Source: Diphasiastrum complanatum
Taxonomy: Eukaryota; Streptophyta; Lycopodiopsida; Lycopodiales; Lycopodiaceae
Assembly: GCA_029204225.1 (NCBI GenBank)
Contig: CM055106.1
Location: 18,488,149 to 18,552,148, forward strand
Direction of reading: 5' to 3'
Length of the DNA: 64,000 nt
Part shown: in pieces, positions 32,802 to 51,930 of the stretch
Layout: every line of letters begins with the position of its first letter
How positions within the stretch are numbered: the first letter of the stretch is position 1
Made by a program: the position numbers and the translations under genes
Notes under the pieces: model-generated
Databases searched by the model: none
What the model was told of the DNA's origin: nothing
Seen by the model: the letters and a program-made list of their open reading frames with translations, nothing else

Positions 32802-33682
32802 TCAATTGCCTACTTTCTTTGCTCTCTTTGCAGCAGGCACAACCTTCTTGGAAACGGTTTTAACAGGAGACTTTGCAGGCTTAATTGCACTAGCAGGCTT
32901 CGGTGGCTTTGCAGGAGATTTGGCCAATTTTACTGCTTTAGGAGTACCGACTTTAGCTTTTTTGGGAGTGGCATCCTTCTTGGTAGGAATAGCAATGGCA
33001 GAAGTCTTTGCAGGAGTAGCAATTTTTGCTGCAGACTTTGCAACCTTCGGAGTAGCAGTGGGCTTTGGCGCCTTGGGAGATTTGTGCATTTTCTGTGCCT
33101 TAGGAGACTTCGGCACCTTTGGAGCCTTCGCCTTCACACTCTTAACCTTCTGGACGTCTTTAGCAGCAGATTCTGAACCTTTCTTTGCTGCAGTCGAAGG
33201 CTTCTTCGCCACCTCAGACAGCTTATAAGAGGCCTTCACCTTAGCGAGCTTCCCTTTCTTGCTGAGATTCCTCAATTGCACAGCTAGAATCTTCTTGTAG
33301 TTTTCGGGTAGAACCGTCTTATATTTAACATCCATATACTTGGCTATAGCATGTTGGCTCGAACCTGTTCTTTCCTTCAACGCAGAAATAGCCTCTACAA
33401 TCATCTGCAGATCATACACATCCAAAATTAACCTCCAATAAAGCTACCATCAACAATTTCTTGTTAACCATTGATACAGCAATTGAAAACATTACACCAA
33501 TGTAGAAGAATTGAAGGATCTACCTCATGGTATGTAGGATGAGCAGCGGGAGCCTTCACTTTCTTCTCCTTTTTCTCTTTGGCAGTCTTCACCTTCTTCA
33601 CAACCTTTACAGACTTATGCACATCTGCATTCGCAACATCAGGAGCCGAATTCACCACAGTGGCTTCCGTAGCAGTAGCCAT
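32802..33682 (-). CDS. H1: linker histone H1
   Basis: Two exons, 33682-33524 and 33404-32802 (GT-AG intron of 119 bp, phase 0), encode 253 residues. Layout: a short N-terminal arm with a Lys-rich stretch (about 24-43), a globular winged-helix domain from HPTYHEMIVEAI (about 48) to KASYKLSE (about 118), and a long Lys/Ala/Pro tail with several (S/T)PK motifs typical of DNA-binding, phosphorylatable H1 tails. The intron inside the globular domain fits plant H1 genes. ATG at 33682 is used; the frame is open further upstream but without another ATG. H1 binds linker DNA at the nucleosome and compacts chromatin. No break was seen. Confidence 0.95.
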
Positions 33683-33866
33683 AGCAAACCTTCCCAAAAT
33701 GACTCAAATTCTCAGCAGAATGGCTCTATGATACCTCGATCAAAGCGCAAATTAACACAAAATCTAATGCCCAAGCACTGCACGATCAACAGAATGCAAT
33801 TCACGATCCAACGAACTTCTTCGCAGGGATGGCGATGGCGATGGCGACAGAGAAGCTGTAACGAGC

Positions 33867-33872
33867 TTTATA
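33867..33872 (-). promoter_or_regulatory. TATA box of the H1 gene
   Basis: TATAAA on the - strand, about 185 bp upstream of the H1 start codon. CT-rich sequence lies next to it. Confidence 0.6.
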
Positions 33873-35244
33873 AAGAGAGAGGAAGAGAGAGTAGGCCTCT
33901 TTCTATTGGCCAGATCAAGACGGGGTCGGATCGACTATTTTTGAACTCGTCCGTTGGATGGACCCAAATCAACAGCCCAGATTGTTCCACCGACCCGAGC
34001 TTTCCACCCAAGGTCCCTTTTCCTTCTCACTATTTGTCATGGTGCCTTTTTTTGTGTGCTTTCCATCCCCATTCCAAGGTGTGTCTCTCCTTGTCACTGG
34101 CATCATATATCGTGTTGATGCTCTTAACTCGGAGGGCGCTACGTGGGCTATCGATCTAGGTCACTTTGTTGGTATGCATTGCAAGACTGCCTCAAATTTT
34201 CTTATGAATACGAACTTTGCTTGTGTCATTTGACTTTGCTATGTTGATTGCTGAGAGGAGGCATGGAGGCCTCAAAACAATAAACATGTCTAACATAATA
34301 TGTTTTGTTTGTTAATGAGAGTCAACCTCTCCTCATTCGCTTGTGCAATGCTTAGTTAGACCTCAAAAAGACACTTATGGCACGTTAAAAGCGTGTTTTC
34401 CCATTGTAAACGATACAAACTACCACTTCAAATGCATGATGATCTATCTCAGATCATCATCAACTCATCAAAAGTTCATTTTATAGAAAATGTAAGAGAT
34501 CGGAAGTGTTAATACATATATATGTAGAAAAGGCCTCACTATGTGTTCACAAAACATTAGTCAACAAGCAAGCATTCCATTTTTGGGGACTATGTTGCAA
34601 CTAGGACCCAAACAAACAAGTTTGTCTTCTATATTTCTATGGATATATTTGATGCCCTTCAAACTAGCAAATGATTGTCCTCCTCAATTGGAGAGCTTGA
34701 TTTCCTTCTATTCAAGTCTCATAAAGCCTCATGAGCAAACATGATGAGATTAGTATATTAAAATCCTCCTTCAATACTATAAAGGTCATGAGGATAAATT
34801 GTTGTAAAGATGTGCATAAATGAGTGAAGACTCTTGTCTAGTTGAAGGTCCTAACATAATAACTTATTATTGGACTTCTTTCTTGGAATATTAGGTGTGA
34901 TAAATTGTCAACTAGTTTGATATTTTGGTCATATTTGTTTATTTGGGGTTGAAAGAAAAAGATCAGATCATTGCAACATGGCGGGTTTTGCCATTCTGCG
35001 AGTAAATAATTTGCGAGTTTTGCGAGTTTCTTCCATGACATGCTCCAACAAAATGGTAGCGCATGGTGTGCTACTCTTTCTATGCCACTACATGATTTTT
35101 TAAGAACGAGAATGATGGTTTGATGCATACTTAAAAATGTGACTATCCATCAAACTCTAAATAGGTCCATCACAAAATACTTTGTTACTCTATAAATACA
35201 AGTTCACTTTTATTTTAAAAAAAACCTTCCTTGAAGTTGTAAAA
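33873..35244. other. H1 upstream intergenic region
   Basis: Nothing recognisable as a gene. The first 200 bp probably contain the H1 promoter elements. Confidence 0.45.
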
Positions 35245-35651
35245 GTTAGCATGCCAACGTGCCAGCCTGCAAATTTTTTATTTCAAAAACATGCAGTTTT
35301 TCTGAAGAACTTTTTGAAAAAATAGATTTCTTTTTTGAGCTGATTCGGCTAGCATGCCGGTGTGCTAGCCAAATAAATTATAAATAGAAAAGCTATTTTG
35401 ACACATTGGAGAACCAATTTTGAGTAAAAACATTATTTTGGAATATTTATTTAAACCTCCCAACATGGTAAGCCGACGTGCTAAGTAAAACAACTAAAAA
35501 AAAAATTACAGCCTTTAAAGATAGCACGCCGGTGTGCTATATGAAATGAGAAAAAAATTTTGCAACCAAACAAGATAACACGTCGGCATGCTATATGAAA
35601 TGAGAAAAAAAATTTGCAACCAACCCAGACAGCACGCCGGCGTGCTATCTA
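35245..35651. repeat. cluster of six palindromic repeats (TAGCACGCCGGCGTGCTA type)
   Basis: Perfect or near-perfect palindromes occur at about 35248, 35348, 35465, 35521, 35577 and 35630. The consensus is (T)AGCA(C/T)GCCGG(C/T)GTGCTA. The last three are spaced by about 55 bp, with a shared spacer ATGAAATGAGAAAAAAA...TTTGCAACC in two of them. No coding sequence is attached. Confidence 0.8.
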
Positions 35652-35947
35652 GATTGGCTGCACAAAAATAAAAATAAAAAAAATTCCGCCGTGCCAAAGC
35701 TATGAGATCTAAGTGCAGATCTTCGAAAACCATTTTGGGTTCAACCCATGTTGTGTGCTAACTTTCTATGCAATATATTTCCATGTAATTAGCTTGCACT
35801 TCAATGTGAATGCGTAAATGCTCCCACACGTCAAGTTGATGTTCACACGTGTGGATCAAGTTGTAGAGGATAAGATTTAGATATCCACTAGATCCTATTT
35901 TGTAGGGAATATCCTGATTTTTGTGAAGACTAGCTTTTGGTTTCTAG

Positions 35948-38356
35948 TTAGTGTGATGAAAAAGGTAAGCAACTTGGGCTCAATGCGTAAACAGAGAAAG
36001 CCAGATCGGGTCTGGTACAAATTGTCAAGTACATCAGACTACCGATTAAGTTCTGGTAGAGTATATCTGCCATCTTCTGTTCTTCCTCTTCCGTTTTTGG
36101 GCAATCTTGTTTCATGAGCTTGACTCGAGCTATCATTGGTGTAGCCTTTTCCTTGCAGTCTATCATGTGGAGTGCCTTAGCACTTTTCTGGAATATTTTG
36201 ACTGACTCAAGTGCATTTCGCCTTTTGTTCGATCTCTTCTAATCTCCAGCCCTAGGCCATTAGAGGAGTTCTATGTATTCTGATTTGATGGATGTCCTCG
36301 ATCTCCCTCTTGAATGGGCAGCAGTGTGAAGATCTCATGGCCTCTTTCGTCTTTCAGTCCAGGGAATGTGGACTCATTGAACTTCACATCTCTGCTCGAA
36401 ACAACCTTTTTCGTGGTTGGGTTGTAGAGCTTGTACACGTGTTCCGTTCGAGTAGCCGACCATGATTGTTTGCTCAGATTTGTCATCGAATTTGCTTCTT
36501 TTTTCTTTTGAAATGTGCTTGTATGCTGCACATCCAAACACTTGTACGTATGACAGATCAGGCTTTCTGCCTGTCCACATTTCATATGGTGTTTTGTTTT
36601 CCAGCGCTGTCGTTGTAGATCTGTTTTGCAGGTATACAACTGCAGCAATTGCCTCAGCCCAGAATTGACCTGGCAGTTGAGCCTGTGCCATCATGCATCT
36701 GGCTCCTTCGACTAGCATTCTGTTTTTTCTTTATGCCACATCGTTGTATTCTGGTGTGTATGTAGGAGTGAACTGGTGTTCAATCCCCTGTTCTTGGCAG
36801 AATTTTAAGAATTTTGTGCTTTTGTATTCACCTCAGTTGTCAGATCTAGGGATTTGTATCTTTTTTGAGGTGTGTCGCTCTGCGAATGCCACGAACTTCT
36901 TGAAGGAATCAAATACTTCCGATTTCTTCTTCAGGTAGTAGATCGTGGTCATCCGGTTGTAATCATCTATGGACGTCAGAAAGTATCTCGAACTTGAGAG
37001 CGAATCTGTCTTCATCGGTCCACAAATATCAGAGTGGACGAGCTCAAGAATCTCCTTGGCTCTTCTTCCCTCATGCGTGAATGGATTCTGATGTTGCTTG
37101 CCTTTCTGACAAGCTTCGCAAAACTCAGTTTTGGGCCTTGAAATCTTGAGACCTGTGACTATGTCTTTTCTGCTCATGTCATATAGGCTCTGCATGTTCA
37201 GATGATACATTCTCCTATGCCAAAGCTGATCTTCATTTTCTAAAGCATTTAATATGTTATCAGAGTTGTTGATTATTTTGGCCTGGTAGAGATTTCCTTC
37301 TCTGCATCCGACCGTCAGCAACTTGTTTGTTGTCTTCTCGATCATACGACAAGTGCTGTCGTCGAACAAAACTCAAATGCCAAGATCTACCATCTTAGAG
37401 ACAGATAACAGATCCTTTCTGAGTGAGGGCACATAGAGTGCACCTGGTAGCTCTGCTTGGTCTGACAGTGTTCGCAGCTATAGAGTGTCGATGCCTTTGA
37501 CATCGTGTCTGTTCTCATCACCTACAATCACTGCTCTGTTGTTTTTGAGTTCACGAAAGTCGATCAAGTCTTTCTTGTTGTAGGTGATGTGTGAAGTCGC
37601 TCCTGAATCAATGACTACATCGTAGTCGTGTTTAGTGTAGCTGGTTGAAGCTTCATCGAGTATCATGAAAGCTTTGTCACCTCTGTCAGCATCCTTTGAT
37701 GACTATGCAACATTTGTCTTTTCAGCTTTGTTCTTTTTTCTTGGGTTGAATCTGCAATCATATGCAGAATGCCCTTTCTTCTTGCAGTGCATGCAAGGTA
37801 TTGATGGATTGAACCAGCATTTGTTGGCCGTATGGCCTGGTTTGTGACAGTGATTTCAAGAAGAAGATTGCTGATTTGAGGACTTCGTCTTCTCTAATCT
37901 TGGCTTGTTTTTTATCTTCTTCTTTCCTTTTGTGAAGAGAGCCTTCTCTTGATCATCGCTTCCCTCTCCTTTGTCTCTCATCAGTCTCTCATCAACGACA
38001 AGACTGACTGCTTTGTCGAATGTCATATCTGGTAGACTCCGTATGAGCATTCTCAGCGGCCAATAGGACGTCGGTAGAGATTTCATGAAGTACATCAACT
38101 GTTGTGGTGTTGGGACCTGGTGCTCCTGTCATGATGCAGTGAGTTGAGCGAAGATCGTTCTGATCTTCTCAACGTGTTGATCCAACTGGTTGTCATCCCA
38201 CCCTATTGATTGCAGCTGATTGTGAAGGTGCATGACTGAAGCTACAGTCCTCACTTCATACTTCTGCTTTAATCTTTCCCACGTTGCATGGCTGCTTTCG
38301 CAGTCTTCAATCTGCATGAGTAGATCTTCATTTATGGACAAAACGATGATCGCCAT
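35948..38356 (-). pseudogene. Ty1/copia element body (gag to truncated RT end)
   Basis: On the - strand: Gag pieces 38356-37856, two zinc knuckles near 37850-37740 (CHKPGHTANKC and CMHCKKKGHSAYDC), protease with DSGATSH (37666-37478), GAG-pre-integrase and integrase 37369-36374 (HRRMYH, CEACQKGK, HSDICGP, SIDDYNR), and a substrate-binding part ending before 36271. Then an internal deletion: nearly all of the reverse transcriptase is missing, and only its end (RVKLMKQDCP and IGSLMYLTICTRPDLAFSV, 36166-35948) follows. Frameshifts and stops separate the pieces, so the copy is dead. Confidence 0.9.
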
Positions 38357-38596
38357 TGTGCGCTCATCTTTTTCTGATCCATTCAGCTCTCCTCGGGTCT
38401 CCCTCTGGAGGCTGCACCTCTGAGAGCTCGGTCACCGGCCATATGCCTTTGCCTTTCAGAAGTGTTTTGATTATGAATTTTCAGATTCTGTAATTTTCGC
38501 CATCAAGACTAATTGCTACTCTGGTCTGGATTGTCGTAGTCATATTGTGTTGTCTGGAAGAATCACTGCTGGGATATCAGTAGTGATAACCTATGG

Positions 38597-38608
38597 GCTC
38601 TGATACCA
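38597..38608 (-). promoter_or_regulatory. copia primer-binding site
   Basis: TGGTATCAGAGC on the - strand, complementary to the 3' part of initiator Met-tRNA, directly beside the LTR end at 38609. It fixes both the LTR border and the element's direction. Confidence 0.9.
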
Positions 38609-39345
38609 TGTCGCAGAAGCAAAATTGTTTCTCTTTCATCTTTTTCTTCTTAATCACGAACGATTCTGTGTCTTTAAATTTTCTTTTGTGCGGAAGTTTT
38701 TACAGGATCCCAGACACGCGGCTGCACATCACAGAACACATTCTATTCTAGCAATCAAGACACACAACACAAGACAGGGAGATGCACGAAAATAGAGCAA
38801 TTGTATTATCAGTTTCATTTTAGAACGAGATCGTCAGTGTCTCGCTCGTTGGCGGAATGACACTCTACTCTTTCGCTGTGTTCTGGTCGTTGGCAGACTT
38901 TCATGCACAGCTCTAGTAGTTTTCTTTTTTGCTCTATTCGTAGAAAGGATAGTTTATACCTCCACAGTGTGGAGTTTACAAGATAGCTAAACGTATAATC
39001 ACAAGACTAGTTAACGCTACTCAACTAGTTAGTTAGTCTCCGTCGTTGCCACTCATTTCAGCTGGTCGTGAAACCCGTTGAGCTGCCAGCTGGCAGCGCG
39101 AAAGATTCCTCTTCGTTTGTTTCGTAATCTCCCGTTTGCTTTCGTTCTTTCCTTTCTTTCGTAGTTTTTCGTTTTGCGTCTCTTTGAGGTTTGCGGTCCT
39201 AGAGGTGTGTTTACGATTCACGAATGATTCGCGAATCGTTCGTGCTTCGAGTCAAAGACATGTTGACTGTCGCGAATCGTTCTCATTCGACCTTCGTTTC
39301 TTGTTCGTGCTGCGACAAAGTTGCAGGAGTTCACCATTTCTGACA
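38609..39345 (-). repeat. copia 5' LTR (737 bp)
   Basis: The border sequence TGTC...GACA reads TGTCAGAAATGG at the start on the - strand and CTGCGACA at the end before the primer site. It matches, in opposite orientation, the LTR at 49876-50698. Confidence 0.9.
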
Positions 39346-39359
39346 TGTTGAATATCTGA

Positions 39360-39790
39360 TGATGGGACAACCTAATGAATCCTTGTCCAAAGTTCAACAA
39401 AGGCGGTTGAGTTTAAAAGCACAACCTTATCAATTGATTGCTAGTCAATTGTATAGGACATTATTCATCTATATCACTGTCAAAAAAATTTACAATCCAG
39501 ATGTTGGTGGCATCCAGTTTTGGCACAAGTACCACTTGAAAAATGGGGACTGGATATGTTGGTCCTATCCATCTTGCGGCAAGAGATACTCAAGCTAGAT
39601 ACATCGTAGCGACTAATTATATGACCAAATGGGTTGAAGCAAGAGCAGTTCATGTTGCTGATGCAAAAACTGCCGCCAAGTTTCTATATGAGAACATTAT
39701 TGTTCAATTTGGTTGTCCAATTGAGATTGTCAATGATCGAGAAACACATTTTGTCCAGATCAAGAGCAGGATGTTTAGGGCACTAGACTG
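39360..39790 (+). pseudogene. Ty3/gypsy integrase core fragment
   Basis: In shifted frames the + strand reads TKWVEARAVHVADAKTAAKF and FGCPIEIVNDRETHFV, the integrase core with its second catalytic Asp. Before it lie a damaged zinc-finger region and LKNGDW. It starts 15 bp after the copia LTR, suggesting that one was inserted into or fused with the other. Confidence 0.75.
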
Positions 39791-40591
39791 ATGGACGTTG
39801 ATCCATCTCAAGCAACTGAGGTTCAAGAAATTTCAGCATCAGAAGCAGGGCCATCAATACGAAGTGGATCAGCCAAGAAGATATTCCAACGATCAACATA
39901 GGAAGAAATTCAAAACTTCTTTCACTAACACTCACATGAGTCATCATGAGGCGGCTGGGTCGTTAAATTTGAAACTTCAAAACTGAACAAGAGAAGGAAT
40001 TGGATAAGCTGTCAGTATTGGGTGAGCAACCCCCTTGGAGGAAGAGAGTTTCTGAAAAGACTTCTGATTCACTAAGGAGTTATGTGGCCAGTCCTAGGCA
40101 GTTACGTATTGATCCATACTACGTGCCTATGCCGCAAAAGAACAAATGGAAGAATTGTGGTGTACCATTGGATAAAATCACCATCCATACACCATATTGT
40201 CCAATCATCCACCAGATGTTCAGTTGGAACATATCAGTGGACTTTTGTCAAGCGCTTAGAATATCTATTTTCACTAGATCCCACGTTAGACAGTCAACCA
40301 TTTTTGATAAAGATTTGGCTACTTTGGCATCAATTCCTATGAGATGGAATGACTATTTTTATGTCTTATGTTTTGATCCTAACATTCCAATGACATTAGA
40401 TAAAGTCCCGGATCGCCAGACTATACTACTATGCGGCAATGATGGGTGGCTCATGGGAGAATAAATTCATTACATGGACAACTTCCAATTGGTTGTCCAG
40501 GGCTAATAAGTGTTTTTATCCACATGAAAGAGATTCCAACGAGCTGCGCCTGGAGAAAGTGCAATATTATTTGATAAAAGTCCAACGTGAG
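39791..40591 (+). other. unassigned sequence with a 154-residue frame
   Basis: The frame 40000-40464 (start MDKLSVLGEQPPWRKRVSEK) is open, hydrophilic and not recognisable. It could be the C-terminal part or an extra ORF of the gypsy element to its left. There is no domain and no second copy in the window. Confidence 0.3.
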
Positions 40592-42261
<1,670 letters not shown>

Positions 42262-42328
42262 ACCCACCAACCATACCCACAGCTAGCAAAGTTTCTTAGG
42301 GGGCAGTTAGCACCCTTGAGATGGAGTG

Positions 42329-44507
42329 CTAATTGCCCACCAAAAGAAATTTAGCATTTTTTGGTAAAGTAAACTTGAGCCCAGGGAACAAATCGTGTAG
42401 AAACAGGTTGTTTAAAATCTCATACAATCTTCCTCTCATGAAGCCATTATTTTGAAAAGCAAGAACAATGTTTTTGACCTCATCTATGAAGGTATCCTGT
42501 TCGCTACAACAGTACATGGCAGCGATAATTTGAGCGACAATCACTTTATATGAGTTCATAATCGGCCTATTGGCAGTTAAGTGTATATACTGAAAAAACA
42601 AAAACGGTAGTTCCCGTCTCTTGTCAATTTTTTTCATATGAAACTTTCCTGATAAAGAATCAAAGGTAGTGGTAATATTCAAAAAATTAACCGTGTTATC
42701 CGAAGCGTCTTTTTTTTCAATAGTGAGGTACTCCAAGGGATAGATCCATAAGGCATTATCATCGATATGAGGGTGCTCCTTGTCTAGAAATACAAGAGCA
42801 TTTGTGTTGTTTATGAAACAAATATCATCAATATAACGGAAAGTATGCTTGAAGGCACGTAGGTATTCTACTTTTCCAAGCCTGGCCAGTCTTTTCATAA
42901 AATGTGTTTCATAGAATGACAGATACCAGTTACACCAAGTAGGGGAACAAGCAAAACCCATAGGAATACCACAGACCTGTTTCCAAGTCCTATTTCCTAA
43001 TCTTACTATGCAATTGTCAATCAGTATATCATTATATTGGCAAAGAGGTTCTATGTCAATCATAGTCCAATTATCAGTGTGATTGGTCACCCATTTCCAG
43101 TCAAATTGCTTAAGGCTCGATTTCCACTTATAGGCAAGTTTTTTGTTTTTACAAGACTTGAATGCATACCTTATCATTTTCCGTATTATTATTTTTAGCC
43201 CATCCGGACCATTAAGAGGAATATTTCATAGCATTTTGCAATGTCAGTGGACCACATGAAAGTGATTTTGTTAGGCACATTAAGATAAAATTCAGTGGAT
43301 GAGTCGCACTGCCAGAATAGGTTAGTATCCAAATTTAGGATACTCCGGTATGAAGTTGCCTTAAGGCCTGCTCTCTCCATAAGGAGAGGAGTCAGTATAC
43401 CAAGAGCTCCAGAAATAAACGTGGCCACCTTTGAAAAATAGTAGTCATGTGCATTTGTAATCCATCTGAACGCATTTTTGTGTGCTTTGAAAGTACAAAG
43501 TAAGAAATGTAATTCTTCTTTCCCTATTAGAAAATCAAGTATTTTAGTAGCAAAAGTATCTTGAATTTTAACCATAGCCACGTCTAGTGTATTATTATTT
43601 TCATTTGGAAACAGGGCAAAATCTAGACTAGACAGTCTAACCAAAGCCAAACTTCTTACAAAGTAGATGCACATAAAACACGGATTATGTTGCGCCTTAT
43701 CCACACCATTAACATATAGATTGGTAGTAATCCAATTATGTTTATCAATGGCATTTGTAAGTTTGTTACTCATAACCCTTTTTCCATGTAGCCACTTGGT
43801 ATTTTTCAAAAAGTTTGTAACAGCACCTTTGCAAATCAAGGCATGTTCCATAACAATCTCATGATCAATATTTTGATAAGTAGGTAAAAAACTTGCCAAT
43901 TCAAACCATCCATGATAAAGTTCTAAAGACACCTCACTTATATTAGACTGGCGCAATGGGATATGATTAAGACCTTTGTTCAAGTCATTCTTTAAGTCTT
44001 TGCTTCTAATAATTCCAGTATCCATCGAGACAAAATGCCCAAAAATTTCAGAAATGAACTCTTTAAAACGTTTATTGTAAGCGCAAGTACAAGGTGGAAT
44101 GTTGTCAACATTGAAATCACAAAAAACTTGAAAGGGATTATAACATTCATGCTTCAAATGTGGAAAATAAGACCAACCAAATACGATAAACTCAAAAGTC
44201 GTATTACAAAAATTTTCCTCAGCAGCAATTCGTTCAGCATAATTAGAGAGGTCCATATAATTTTTTTCAATCATGCTAAGGGATTCCTTCTTTTTTAAAA
44301 AAAATTCGTATAAATATTGATCCAATCCATGATGTACATCAAATCAATAAGGCAAAGAATTTTATCATCCGGGCCAACAGCATTACAAGTAGTCATATCA
44401 TAAGCAGTAATCAAATTGTGAACTTCAACAGCTTTCTTCATGCAACATATAATGGTTTGAACAAAAGGACTAGGAGGAGGAAGGGGCTCCCCATAGCCAA
44501 GAGTCAC
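42329..44507 (-). pseudogene. Penelope-like reverse transcriptase
   Basis: Three overlapping frames on the - strand (44507-44295, 44325-43195, 43177-42329) are separated by apparent frameshifts. Recognisable parts: a long N-terminal region without known domain; a motif 1 region LHFLLCTFKAHKN; motif A TDIAKCYE (frameshift just after it near 43215, where the other frame continues with IPLNGPDG); motif B GIPMGFACSP; catalytic motif C FRYIDD; and FLNITTTF plus a thumb-like end (TANRPIMNSYKV...EVKNIVLAFQNNGF) as in Penelope-like elements. About 85 residues lie between motifs A and B, an insertion larger than in most RTs. No GIY-YIG endonuclease was found after the RT; an N-terminal one cannot be excluded. 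The copy is inactive because of the shifts. Confidence 0.75.
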
Positions 44508-45313
44508 CGCATCATGAAACCATCATGTGGACTACATCATACAACAGACCTTGTTAGCCATAAAATACAAGTAAAGGTAAAGGTTTGGTGCTACCCCGAC
44601 CAAAGGGTATCCGAAGTGGCATCAGAGATGCTAGAGAGAGAGTAACAAGATTTCACATAGTCCCTCTTGACAAGTCAAGACCAAACCCTTTGAAACCTTC
44701 AGTTTATAGCATAACAGGTAAAAATACAACTGTATAAAGTATAACAATACAGAGTACCATAAAGCAAAGCAAGTTCTAAGATACCTAGCTGTTACTTGCC
44801 ACCATCCCACACAACAAAATTGCACAAGTTAGTCATGTGAGGAAGACAGGTGTCATAGCTGAGCATCAGTTGTTATCCATGTCCAAAACAAGATTCACCA
44901 CTTTATCAACTAAATTGCATTCATAAAAAATACGTCCAATCTTCCCAATCATTTACTTCATTACTAAGCAATACATTCTGCTCTTTAACGAAGCCGTATC
45001 AGGGCACAAGCCATATCGATCAGTACAAGAGCAAAAGAAATGTATTAGGTTCACATGTACATTTTACATGTAAGCAACTATTCTTGATGGCCAGAGATAT
45101 GACTATGGTCACATCGTTAGGTACTAGAGCACTTCCGTGCTATGCTAGCCCTCATGGATATCCCGTAACTGTTTCTGGGAGTCCAAACACCGAACAACTT
45201 GGGCATATCCATGCCATTCAAGTGTACCATTGTCAAGCTCTATATGAGTACGTGATCTTACAAACAATACTGGGACACAGGATGCAAGAGAACTTAGTTA
45301 AAAAAATATATAC
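44508..45313 (-). other. Penelope-like element 5' part
   Basis: Between the upstream pseudo-LTR and the RT frames. No domain is readable on the - strand. Confidence 0.35.
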
Positions 45314-49277
<3,964 letters not shown>

Positions 49278-49875
49278 GGCATGGCACATTGGCAAATGGC
49301 CAAACGAATCCTACAGTATCTGAAGGGTACCCAGAATATGGGATTAACCTACAGAACTAAAAAACGAAAAAAAAAAAAAAGATTCGAGCTGCATCACTAC
49401 AGTGATGCGAACTGGACGAGCTGCAAAGATGACAACAAGTCCATTACTGGAGGATGTACAATAGCGTGCGGAGTTACAATCAGCTGGATATGCAAAAAGC
49501 AAACCTTGGTGGCTCAATCCTCTTGCGAAGCTAAATATGTCGCAGCTTCAAAGGTCGCAAATGAGGTAGTGTGGCTACAGATGATGCTAGAGGTAATCGA
49601 GATACCACAAGAGGGGCCAAGCACGATGATGATGGACTCTCAGAGTGCCTCTATCTGTTCTAGGATCTTGTCTTTCATTCAAAGACAAAGCACATACCTC
49701 TAAAGTACCATCACATTCGAGATTTGATCTCGAAAGGAGAACTCCAGGTCCAGTATATAAAATCAGAAAATATGATTGTAGATCTGCTCACAAAACCGCT
49801 CGACAAGCCACTCTTTGCCAAGCAAAGAAGGGCAATTGGATTAAACGTACAAAGCCTGCAAGATTCAAGAGGGAG
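49278..49875 (+). pseudogene. copia RNase H and 3' end
   Basis: The + strand reads [44 protein letters not shown] and, after a frameshift, IKSENMIVDLLTKPLDK. It ends at a polypurine run AAGAGGGAG (about 49867-49875) directly before an LTR. It belongs to the same LTR family as the element at 36-39 kb. Confidence 0.9.
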
Positions 49876-50698
<823 letters not shown>

Positions 50699-51082
50699 TC
50701 GTTGTTTCCTCTGATTTTTTCATATCCAAATGGATCTTAAGAATGGTGATCTGTATGGATTCTCTTGCTAAACAATCAAATTAGATTTCAAACAAGAAAA
50801 TCCGCTCAAATTTGGCAATATCTCTCCCAATTTATGCAATTTCAACCCTATTATGCCAAAACAAATGCCTAAATGCAAGCTAACATCCATCCATGCATCA
50901 AATACACGCTGAAAACAAGCATCAAGGAGATGAAAATGATTAACTAGTTGTCACACGGAGATTTGTTCCCATGAGAGAGATAACATATTTCATAATCTAG
51001 CAAATCCATATGATTCATGTCTAACACTAAGATCCATAAACAGTACAACCCTTAACACTAGATCCACAATATTAGAGACTTA

Positions 51083-51086
<4 letters not shown>

Positions 51087-51121
<35 letters not shown>
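51087..51121 (+). repeat. (CT)n microsatellite
   Basis: About 17 CT units, followed by CT-rich sequence. Confidence 0.95.
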
Positions 51122-51124
<3 letters not shown>

Positions 51125-51776
51125 TTTCTCTCTCACAAAAGGCATAAGAATGATCAATTCCAATAAGCATCAAATCCAATAATTAGCAAATCCAAAGAAA
51201 ACATGAGAGTTAGAGGGTGAAAGATGAAGAGCAAGGACATTCCATATCCATTCCGTAAGAGGGCCAACCTGCTTGTATTGAAATCAAGAGAATATGTACA
51301 AAAAAAACTCGAATTTACCACTATATAAAGTGGAATTTAGGGCATCGGCCTCAAATCCTATTGGCCAATTTCTACCTTAAGTTTCAAAAAGTGAGGGAAC
51401 CCTTTCAAAAATTGGAGGGAACCAATTTGAATTTATATTTTGGTGGAAACCTCTTTTATTCACTAACTTGAATTTTAGGCCCTGCAACATTAAAAGTTCT
51501 GCAAAAAGGACTAAATTTCTTTTATTAACTTTTAACTAATCAATTAACTATGCGATCATCGGGTTGGACTTACACATGGAGGGTGCCAAATCCCTCACTT
51601 ATTAAATTGCCTCGATATTCGCAAACCCTCCAACAACCATCGACTACCAACATCTCCAACTCACCTTCCCATATTTTGACTTGCAAATTGATGACAATCA
51701 TACCGTCAACCAAGATGTCCAGTACACCTCACAAATAGATGATCTCCTTTTCACTTTATGGCAATCGCCCTCCATA

Positions 51777-51803
51777 CCCCCCCCCCCCCCCCCCCCCCCC
51801 CCC
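51777..51803 (+). repeat. C homopolymer, 27 bp
   Basis: 27 consecutive C in otherwise A/T-rich DNA. Such length is unstable and error-prone in assembly. Confidence 0.95.
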
Positions 51804-51930
51804 ACTATGTAGCTTGATGACATCCCTCCACCTCTACTGTTTCACCACACAAGGATGACTCCTCTGGAAGGCCGACCAATATTCACCAACGATGATACTG
51901 GTGCATCCTGCTTGTTCCTACATCAGAACA

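Noticed and set aside
32710-33228. 172-residue + strand frame over the H1 gene
   Set aside because: It is the antisense shadow of the Lys/Ala/Pro-rich H1 tail; splice sites, TATA box and family match all support the - strand.
35245-35651. CRISPR-like array from spaced palindromes
   Set aside because: Plant nuclear context, only six diverged repeats, similar rather than unique spacers and no cas genes.
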